Of a DNA stretch of 13,318 nt, positions 1 through 5,847 are shown one piece after another. Source of the DNA: Actinomycetes bacterium. Its GTDB lineage: Bacteria > Actinomycetota > Thermoleophilia > BMS3ABIN01. Both the position numbers and the translations under genes were made by a program. The stretch lies in NCBI GenBank assembly GCA_021790075.1, contig JAJYIN010000034.1, positions 1-13,318 on the forward strand, given 5' to 3'. The notes beneath the pieces are model-generated. The model ran no database searches. It was given only the letters and a program-made list of their open reading frames with translations, and was not told the origin of the DNA. Positions within the stretch are counted from its first letter, which is position 1. Each line of letters starts with the position of its first letter.

Positions 1-2337
1 TTCCGTGATGAAAGGCGTATAAGGGGCCAGGAGTTTGGCGGCCGTCACCAGGCACTCATGCAGGGTGAGGTAGGCGCTCAGCTTGTCGGCGTCCTCCTCG
101 CTTTTCCAGAAGCGGCGCCGGCTGCGGCGCACGTACCAGTTGGAAAGATCGTCGACGAATTCTTGGATCTGGCGGCCGCTGGCGGTGACTTCGTAATTAT
201 CGAGGCCTTCGCGCACGCTTCCGGTAAGGCGTTCCAGCGAGGCGATGATCCAGCGGTCTAGGAGGGGGCGCCCGGCCACGGGCACCTGATGGGCGGTGGG
301 ATCGAAGGCGTCGATGTTGGCATAGACCACAAAGAATGAATATGTATTCCAGAGGGTAAGCAGGAACTTGCGCACCACCTCATCGATGGCTTCCGGGAAG
401 AAACGGCGCGGGTACCAGGGAGAGCTGACTGTGAACAGGTACCAGCGGAAGGCGTCGGCTCCCTGCTTGTTTAGGACCGACCAGGGCTCCACCACATTGC
501 CCTTGGATTTGCTCATTTTCTGGCCTTCCCGGTCGAGGATGTGGCCGAGGCAGAGCACGTTCTTGTAGCTCGACCTGCCGAACTGGAGCGTGCTGACCGC
601 CAGCAGGCTGTAAAACCAGCCCCGCGTCTGGTCGATGCCCTCGCTGATGAAATCCGCGGGGAAGCGCTGCTCGAACAGCTCCTGGTTCTCAAAGGGATAA
701 TGCCACTGGGCGACCGGCATGCTGCCGGAATCAAACCAGGCGTCGATGACCTCGGGCACGCGGGTCATCCCGGCGCCGCACTGCGGGCATTCCAGCCTGA
801 CCTCATCGATAAAAGGGCGGTGCAGGTCGAGGTCTTCCGGCACGTCTGTAGCGGCCAGGGAGCGGAGTTCCGCGACGCTGCCGACGCAGTGGTCGTAACC
901 GCAGCCGCCACAACGCCAGACCGGCAGGGGGGTGCCCCAGTAGCGTTCACGTGACAGCGCCCAGTCGATGTTGTTCTCCAGCCAGTTGCCAAAACGCCCC
1001 TTCTTGATGTTTTCCGGATACCAGGTGACTGAATCGTTGGCGGCCAGCAACTGGTCCTTGATGGCCGTGGTCCGGATGTACCAGCTCGCCTTGGCGTAAT
1101 AAATAAGCGGAGTATCGCAGCGCCAGCAATGGGGATAGGAATGCTCATATGGGAGCTCCGCCAGCAGCAGGCCCCTTTGCTTGAGTTCGAGCACGATCTC
1201 CGGGTTGGCGTCGCGAACGAACTGACCCTGCCAGGGAATTACGCGCTCGTCAAAGCGCCCTTCTTCATCGACCGGGTTGAGCACGGGCAGGTTGTTCTCG
1301 CGGCCCACCCGCATGTCGTCGGCGCCGAAAGCGGGCGCGATGTGGACGATGCCGGTCCCCTCTTCCGAAGAGACGAAATCGCCGGCGATGATATAGTGAG
1401 CCCGGGTCTCGGGGCGGACGAAATCGTAGGGCGGGATGTAGTCGCGGTCCAACAGCCCTTCCGCCGGCAGTTCCCGCAGGACCCGCGCCTCCTCGCCGAA
1501 AATCTTTTCCATCAGGTTGCGGGCCAGGATCAGCCTCTGCCCTTCCGCCTCAACCTCGGCGTAGGCGATGGCGGGGTTGATGGCCGCGGCGGCGTTGCTG
1601 ATCAGGGTCCAGGGAGTGGTGGTCCACACGAGCAGAGAGACCCCGGGATCGTCCTTGAGCGGGAAGCGCACGAAGATGGAGGGATCGACCGTCGTCTTGT
1701 AGCCCTGGTCCACCTCGTGGCTGGAGAGCGCGGTGCCGCAGCGGGCACAGTAGGGGACGACCTTGTAATCGTAGTAAAGCAGGTTCTTGTCCCATATCTG
1801 CCTGAGCAGCCACCAGACGCTTTCGATGTAGCTGTTGTAGAGCGTGTAATAGGCGTCCTTGGTGTCGATCCAGAAAGCGATGCGCTCGGTGAGGCGCTCC
1901 CAGTCCTCCAGGTAACGGTAGACGCTCTCGCGGCAGAGCTCGTTGAAGCGGGCGATGCCGATTTTCTCGATGTCACGCTTGCCGCTGATGCCAAGCCGTT
2001 TCTCAACTTCCAGCTCGACCGGAAGGCCGTGCGTGTCCCAGCCGCCCTTGCGGGGAACGTGGTAGCCGCACATGGTGCGGTAACGGGGGAAGATGTCTTT
2101 GAAGATGCGGGAAAGGACATGATGGGAACCGGGCTTGCCGTTTGCCGTGGGGGGGCCTTCATAAAAGACGAATTCCGGGCCGCCCTTCCTCAACTCCAGG
2201 CTTTTCTCGAATATCCGGTTTTCTTTCCAGAAGGAGAGGATGCTCTCCTCCAGCGCCGGGAAATCGACCCGCGGCGTCACCTTCCGGTAGAGGGGCGCCG
2301 GAGGCTGTCCTCCGGCTGCGTTGTCAGTGCCTGTCAT
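1..2337 (-). CDS. ileS: Isoleucyl-tRNA synthetase, type 2 (IleRS2), C-terminus off the window
   Basis: Charges tRNA-Ile with isoleucine in the cytoplasm and edits misactivated valine. The 779 codons present read through the Rossmann catalytic core with inserted editing domain and stop at the start of the anticodon-binding region; the family is about 1,040 residues, so roughly 260 are missing. Visible motifs: a class I signature region at residues 63-73 (PTANGKPGSHH), GWDTHGLPVELEVEK shortly after, the editing Thr-rich motif WTTTPWTL at 238-245, EGTGIVHIAPAFG, DQTRGWFYS, and KMSKS at 607-611. The wording around GWDTHGLPVE is typical of the eukaryote-like type 2 enzymes. The expected HxGH is GSHH (residues 70-73), a swap of its first and third positions. 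ATG at 2337 is fixed by an in-frame TAA directly upstream (2340-2338) and an AGGGA ribosome site at 2345-2341. Divergent from the gene at 2628. Confidence 0.97.
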   Translation of the reverse strand, partial: MTGTDNAAGGQPPAPLYRKVTPRVDFPALEESILSFWKENRIFEKSLELRKGGPEFVFYEGPPTANGKPGSHHVLSRIFKDIFPRYRTMCGYHVPRKGGWDTHGLPVELEVEKRLGISGKRDIEKIGIARFNELCRESVYRYLEDWERLTERIAFWIDTKDAYYTLYNSYIESVWWLLRQIWDKNLLYYDYKVVPYCARCGTALSSHEVDQGYKTTVDPSIFVRFPLKDDPGVSLLVWTTTPWTLISNAAAAINPAIAYAEVEAEGQRLILARNLMEKIFGEEARVLRELPAEGLLDRDYIPPYDFVRPETRAHYIIAGDFVSSEEGTGIVHIAPAFGADDMRVGRENNLPVLNPVDEEGRFDERVIPWQGQFVRDANPEIVLELKQRGLLLAELPYEHSYPHCWRCDTPLIYYAKASWYIRTTAIKDQLLAANDSVTWYPENIKKGRFGNWLENNIDWALSRERYWGTPLPVWRCGGCGYDHCVGSVAELRSLAATDVPEDLDLHRPFIDEVRLECPQCGAGMTRVPEVIDAWFDSGSMPVAQWHYPFENQELFEQRFPADFISEGIDQTRGWFYSLLAVSTLQFGRSSYKNVLCLGHILDREGQKMSKSKGNVVEPWSVLNKQGADAFRWYLFTVSSPWYPRRFFPEAIDEVVRKFLLTLWNTYSFFVVYANIDAFDPTAHQVPVAGRPLLDRWIIASLERLTGSVREGLDNYEVTASGRQIQEFVDDLSNWYVRRSRRRFWKSEEDADKLSAYLTLHECLVTAAKLLAPYTPFITE

Positions 2338-2351
2338 TTATCCCTGTGGAG

Positions 2352-2371
2352 AGCCGGGACGCCGCCCGGCT
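2352..2371 (-). promoter_or_regulatory. Hairpin in the ileS leader, next to the ribosome site
   Basis: Perfect 7-bp inverted repeat AGCCGGG/CCCGGCT with a 6-nt loop. In the minus-strand transcript it ends seven bases before the AGGGA ribosome site of ileS. It could tune ribosome access or mRNA stability. No T-box signature (AGGGTGGNACCGCG-like) is visible in this leader, so it is not evidently a tRNA-sensing riboswitch. The hairpin is seen; its function is inference. Confidence 0.4.
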
Positions 2372-2389
2372 GTTATTGCAAGACAATAC

Positions 2390-2419
2390 AATATATTGAG
2401 TCTACTGCCACTTTTGCAA
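2390..2419 (-). promoter_or_regulatory. Candidate sigma-70-type promoter for ileS
   Basis: On the minus strand, TTGCAA (2419-2414) is followed after 18 nt by TATATT (2395-2390). A start about seven bases downstream gives a leader of roughly 45 nt carrying the hairpin at 2352-2371. The -10 is AT-rich in an otherwise GC-rich region. Predicted by eye only. Confidence 0.45.
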
Positions 2420-2451
2420 CTTAGCGCCCTGACAGGAAGCTCCCCCCGGAG

Positions 2452-2466
2452 GCCCGGCGACCGGGC
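2452..2466. repeat. Short perfect inverted repeat in the divergent intergenic region
   Basis: GCCCGG and CCGGGC separated by CGA form a compact 6-bp stem with a 3-nt loop. There is no T-run on either strand, so it is not a standard terminator. It lies upstream of both candidate promoters of this 290-bp gap and could be a protein-binding site or simply GC-rich chance. Apart from this hairpin, the two promoter candidates and the ileS leader, I see nothing else in 2338-2627. Confidence 0.3.
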
Positions 2467-2513
2467 AGCGCCGCGGCCACTCAAGAGCAGCCGGCCTCGC
2501 AACGGACAACCTT

Positions 2514-2543
2514 TTGAGATAGATTCGTATTTATGTGTATCAT
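2514..2543 (+). promoter_or_regulatory. Candidate promoter for the 2628-5323 operon
   Basis: TTGAGA (2514-2519) and TATCAT (2538-2543), spacer 18 nt, in a locally AT-rich stretch ahead of the three plus-strand genes. A start near 2550 would give a leader of about 75-80 nt. Motif match only. Confidence 0.45.
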
Positions 2544-2627
2544 AGCGGCAATGAAAGAGCGGCTGAAAGGAAAGGACAGAAGCCTTCAGACTGAGCATGC
2601 CGGCCCTGTATCAGAGACCAGTGCCGG

Positions 2628-3086
2628 ATGAGCCGGCGCGCCTTGACGTTGCTTGCCGTGCTTGTCATCATTTCCGCCGGCATAGCGCTGGCGGTGCGTA
2701 ACGAAGCAGTCAACAGCACGAGCGGCGCCGACCCTTCCGGCGACGCCGCTACCGTGCCGGCACGGACGCTGGCTGACGCCGGCAACGCCCATTTTATCAG
2801 CATCATGGTCTACGACGGCAATGGCGGAGTATCCTCATTCATGGTGGGCGGCAAGACCGATGAGTTCAAGGCCTTTACCGCCGCAGTCCGCGATGCCAGG
2901 CCGGTCGATCAGCCCGCCGACGCTTCCTTCTCCGATCTGCTGGTTTTTTCTTTTGGCCGCCAGGATACACTGGAAGCGTCCTATTCGCGGACCCGCAACC
3001 TGCTGATGCTGGGGGATCAGGCCTACCGCCCTGCCGCTGACCTGGCGCCGATGATCGCCGATGTGGAAAAGAGATTCGCCCAATGA
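2628..3086 (+). CDS. Small membrane-anchored/exported protein of unknown function
   Basis: I do not recognise this family. The 152-residue product begins MSRRA followed by a hydrophobic segment (about residues 5-23, LTLLAVLVIISAGIALAV), read as an uncleaved signal anchor or signal peptide. A Ser/Gly/Asp-rich linker follows to about residue 52, then a compact soluble domain of about 100 residues with alternating hydrophobic stretches and no cysteine or obvious catalytic motif. The domain would sit outside the membrane. No good Shine-Dalgarno precedes the ATG (upstream bases are AGTGCCGG), so the start is moderately certain. The stop overlaps the next start as ATGA (3083-3086), implying cotranscription and translational coupling with the cysteine desulfurase gene, although the two products should lie in different compartments. 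Confidence 0.8.
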   Translation: MSRRALTLLAVLVIISAGIALAVRNEAVNSTSGADPSGDAATVPARTLADAGNAHFISIMVYDGNGGVSSFMVGGKTDEFKAFTAAVRDARPVDQPADASFSDLLVFSFGRQDTLEASYSRTRNLLMLGDQAYRPAADLAPMIADVEKRFAQ

Positions 3087-4231
3087 CCATATATCTCGAT
3101 AACGCCGCCAGCTCCTGTCCCAAACCACCCGAAGTGATCGCGGCCGTTGACAGCTGCCTTAGGGACTATTGCGCCAACCCGGGCCGGGGCGCCCACAAGA
3201 CCGCGGTGGCCGCGGCGCGCATTATCTACCAGTCCCGCCAGAAGGCGGCCTCATTCCTGGGCATCGCTGAAAGCGCCAACCTGATCTTCACCCAGAACGC
3301 CACTGACTCGCTCAATCTGGCCCTCTACGGTCTGGTGGCGCCCGGGGATCATGTCATCACCACCACTGTGGAGCATAATGCCGTTGTCCGGCCGCTGAAG
3401 GTGCTGGCGCGCCAGGGAGTTGAGGTCTCTTTCGTGGCGGCGGACGGAACGGGCCTGGTCGATCCGGATGAATTCGTTGCCGCGGTCAAGCGGAGTACGC
3501 GCCTGGCGGTGCTCACGCACGCGTCCAACATCACCGGCGCCGTTCAGCCCATCGAGGAAATCGGGTTCCGGCTCAGGGAGAAGGGCGTGCCTCTCCTGGT
3601 GGATGCCGCCCAGAGCGCCGGCACCCTGCCGGTTGATATGGGAAGGATGGCAGTGGATATGCTGGCCTGCACGGGCCACAAGAGCCTGATGGGTCCCCAG
3701 GGCATCGGCCTGCTTTATATTTCTCCCGGGCTGGAGCTGCGGTCCGTGCGCCAGGGAGGGACCGGCACGCATTCGGAAGAGGAACAGGACGTGCTGGCGC
3801 GGCCCGACCGTTACGAGGCGGGCACCCTGAACACACCCGGAATCGCAGGACTGGGCGCCGGTATTGACTTCCTTGTGGCGAGCGGGCTCGAGAATCTCAG
3901 GCAGCACAAGACGGAGCTGACCGGGCGTCTTTACCAGGGGCTTTATGACATAGGCAATGTGACTCTTTACGGTCCCGGTCCCGGGCAGCCGCGGGGGCCG
4001 CTGGCCGCCTTTAATATCGGCGGGCTTTCCTCGGCCGAAGTGGCCGGCCGACTTGACCGCGATTATGATATTGCGTCCAGGTCCGGCCTGCATTGCGCTC
4101 CCGGGGCGCATCACTTGATGGGAACGCTGCAACATGGCGGCGCCGTGCGCCTGAGTATCGGACCCTTCAACAGCGAGGCCGATATCGATGACACTATCGC
4201 CGCAGTGGCGGAAATCGCCGCCGGCGCCTGA
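3083..4231 (+). CDS. Cysteine desulfurase family protein (class V aminotransferase fold, TIGR01977-like)
   Basis: A PLP enzyme expected to remove sulfur from cysteine as a protein-bound persulfide, giving alanine. The 382 residues align with the family throughout: IYLDNAASSCPKPPEV at the N-terminus, NPGRGAHKTA at 32-41, FTQNATDSLNLAL, the EHNAVVRPL motif with His98 stacking over PLP, D174-A-A-Q177 binding the pyridine ring, THVD-equivalent THASNITG near 145-152, GHKSLMGPQGIG with the Schiff-base lysine K200, and RSGLHCAP with candidate catalytic Cys338. This wording matches the short cysteine desulfurase family near TIGR01977 rather than housekeeping IscS or SufS. No scaffold protein (IscU/SufU) lies beside it. 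It overlaps the upstream gene by 4 nt and is followed 24 nt later by a MetE-like gene. Whether sulfur goes to clusters, thiolation or another acceptor cannot be read from the sequence. Confidence 0.93.
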   Translation: MTIYLDNAASSCPKPPEVIAAVDSCLRDYCANPGRGAHKTAVAAARIIYQSRQKAASFLGIAESANLIFTQNATDSLNLALYGLVAPGDHVITTTVEHNAVVRPLKVLARQGVEVSFVAADGTGLVDPDEFVAAVKRSTRLAVLTHASNITGAVQPIEEIGFRLREKGVPLLVDAAQSAGTLPVDMGRMAVDMLACTGHKSLMGPQGIGLLYISPGLELRSVRQGGTGTHSEEEQDVLARPDRYEAGTLNTPGIAGLGAGIDFLVASGLENLRQHKTELTGRLYQGLYDIGNVTLYGPGPGQPRGPLAAFNIGGLSSAEVAGRLDRDYDIASRSGLHCAPGAHHLMGTLQHGGAVRLSIGPFNSEADIDDTIAAVAEIAAGA

Positions 4232-4255
4232 AACCGGATATGTGAAAGGAAGACG

Positions 4256-5323
4256 TTGAACGGAACTGGAACGGACAAAGACTCACCGCCGCTGCCTCTC
4301 TGCGCCACGCTTGCCATCGGCACCCTGCCGCACCAGGATACGGACCGGGCCGTCGACCTGATGATCCGGATGAACCCCGAGTGCCCGGCCTGGCCCCAGC
4401 TTCCCCGCGTTGACTTCCGGGAAAGCATGTATGTGCAGTTCGCCGAGGGCATGCCGGCGGCGGTCGTTGACTCCGGGCGCCAGCGCATCTATTTCGACAT
4501 GGATGCCGCCCCCGAGGCGATGGCGGAATTCTATGAGCACTATTTGGCGGACGACACAGGATACCTCGCCATCACCGGCGACTACGCCCGCGGCATCGAA
4601 CCGCTGCTGGAACGCATGCCCACTCCTGAGGCCCGCTTCCTCAAGGGACAGGTGACCGGCCCCATCAGTTTCGGGCTCACGGTAACCGATGCCGAAAACA
4701 AGCCGGTCCTGTACCACGACGACCTCTTCGAGGCGATCGTGAAAGCGCTGGCTTTCAAGGGCCGCTGGCAGGTGGAGCAGTTCCGGCGCGCCGCTCCCGG
4801 GCTTTACCCCGTTATTTTTTACGACGAGCCCTATCTGACCCAGATGGGCTCGGCGCTCATCAGCCTCCCCCCCGAGCAGATAAGCGCCAGCCTGAATGAG
4901 TGCTTTGCTTCCATCGATGGGTACAAGGGCACCCATGTCTGCGGCGGCACCGACTGGGGCCTGCTGTCCGCCACCGGCGTGGATATCCTTCATTTTGATG
5001 CGGCGTATCACGAGCAGGAATTTTTGCTGTACGAAAAGGAACTGGCCGCTTTCATGGAGCGGGGAGGCATGCTCGGCTGGGGCGTGGTTCCGACTGATGA
5101 GAGCGTTTTTGAGAGGAAAGCCCGAGGGCTCGCCGAACAAGTACAATCGGGAGCGGAGAGGATCGCCGGGTTCGGGCCGGCCGGCATCGGTACCGAGGAT
5201 GTCCTGCGAAGATCGTTCATTACCCAGTCATGCGGGCTCGGCAGCCGCAGCATCGAAATAGCGGTACGGAGCCTGGAGCTGGCTGCGGAAATTTCGGATG
5301 TCTTGCGGCCCGAAATATGTTAA
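4256..5323 (+). CDS. MetE/UROD-fold zinc methyltransferase-like protein
   Basis: A 355-residue single-barrel protein resembling only the C-terminal catalytic half of cobalamin-independent methionine synthase. Landmarks in MetE order: QVTGPISFG (132-140; MetE has LTGP), FYDEPYL (188-194; the MetE DEP motif), H227-V-C229 in THVCGGTDWG (the HxC zinc pair), DILHFDA (243-249), GWGVVPTDE (274-282) and QSCGLGSRS (324-332), whose Cys326 matches the last zinc ligand in MetE DCGL. By hand alignment Asp248 occupies the place of the zinc-binding Glu. Relatives of this size use corrinoid-bound or other methyl donors, so methyl transfer is likely but the substrate is unknown. Starts at TTG 4256 with AGGAAG at 4246-4251, 24 nt after the desulfurase gene; same operon. 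Confidence 0.85.
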   Translation: MNGTGTDKDSPPLPLCATLAIGTLPHQDTDRAVDLMIRMNPECPAWPQLPRVDFRESMYVQFAEGMPAAVVDSGRQRIYFDMDAAPEAMAEFYEHYLADDTGYLAITGDYARGIEPLLERMPTPEARFLKGQVTGPISFGLTVTDAENKPVLYHDDLFEAIVKALAFKGRWQVEQFRRAAPGLYPVIFYDEPYLTQMGSALISLPPEQISASLNECFASIDGYKGTHVCGGTDWGLLSATGVDILHFDAAYHEQEFLLYEKELAAFMERGGMLGWGVVPTDESVFERKARGLAEQVQSGAERIAGFGPAGIGTEDVLRRSFITQSCGLGSRSIEIAVRSLELAAEISDVLRPEIC

Positions 5324-5326
5324 GCT

Positions 5327-5350
5327 TTCCACCGGTTGTGGGATATTTTT
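5327..5350 (+). terminator. Weak intrinsic terminator after the MetE-like gene
   Basis: A 6-bp stem (5327-5332 with 5338-5343, one T-G wobble) and 5-nt loop CGGTT is followed by TATTTTT. It starts three bases after the TAA of the MetE-like gene and separates that operon from the membrane-protein cluster. The stem is short, so termination may be partial. Confidence 0.45.
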
Positions 5351-5406
5351 AAAAAGCGCAGCACGCTGGAAATCCGCCCGTTGATTCCACGCCGGCAGAA
5401 CGGCAA

Positions 5407-5835
5407 GTGAGCGATTCAACCGAAAATATTCTTTACGCCAGGCTCCGGAGAGCCACCAAGCAGTTCGGCAAGTACTGCGCCGTTGGCGTCTCCGGTTTTA
5501 TCGTCAACCTCGCCATCTTCACCGTGCTGGTGAAGGTGAATCTTCATTACATGCCGGCGGCCACCATTTCTTTTTGCGTGGCTGCGACCAATAATTTCGT
5601 CCTCAACAAGTACTGGACTTTTGGAAATCCCCAGGGTGCGGCCCTGACCCAGGCGAGCCGCTTCCTGATAATAAGCGTGACCAGCTGGGCCCTCAACCTG
5701 CTGGTTCTCCGTCTGCTGATCGAGGATGTTAATATTAGTAGTGAAACGGCTGCCCAGGCGATCGCCATCACGGCAGTCACCATCCTCAACTTCACGGGTA
5801 ACAAGATGTGGAGTTTTCGGCAGACAACAACGTAG
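5407..5835 (+). CDS. GtrA-family small membrane protein
   Basis: 142 residues with four predicted membrane spans: about 21-43 (FGKYCAVGVSGFIVNLAIF), 47-66, 83-104 and 112-132. The pattern FGKYCAVGVSGFIVNL, then NNFVLNKYWTF and a matching C-terminal NFTGNKMWSF, is characteristic of GtrA (PF04138). GtrA proteins are thought to help move polyprenyl-phosphate-linked sugars across the membrane, or otherwise act beside GT-C glycosyltransferases. The GTG at 5407 has no convincing Shine-Dalgarno, but the family's N-terminal region begins shortly after it and there is no other initiator between it and the first span. The next gene starts 12 nt downstream, so the GtrA product probably supplies substrate to the two glycosyltransferases that follow. 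I found no convincing promoter in the 83-bp upstream gap. Confidence 0.9.
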   Translation: MSDSTENILYARLRRATKQFGKYCAVGVSGFIVNLAIFTVLVKVNLHYMPAATISFCVAATNNFVLNKYWTFGNPQGAALTQASRFLIISVTSWALNLLVLRLLIEDVNISSETAAQAIAITAVTILNFTGNKMWSFRQTTT

Positions 5836-5847
5836 GACCGGTAAACC

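Noticed and set aside
1129..2424. 431-codon open frame on the plus strand
   Set aside because: It lies opposite ileS, whose motifs are unambiguous. Long antisense frames are expected in GC-rich genes with strong third-position GC, and its translation has no recognisable domain.
2338..2580. T-box riboswitch upstream of ileS
   Set aside because: I looked for the conserved AGGGTGGNACCGCG-type T-box and a specifier loop on the minus strand and saw neither; the predicted leader is only about 45 nt.
3251..4135. 294-codon minus-strand frame inside the cysteine desulfurase gene
   Set aside because: A shadow of a gene with intact PLP-enzyme motifs. Low-complexity basic/Gln/His-rich translation and no ribosome site.
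4283..5146. 287-codon minus-strand frame inside the MetE-like gene
   Set aside because: Antisense shadow; the plus strand carries the conserved zinc and DEP motifs.
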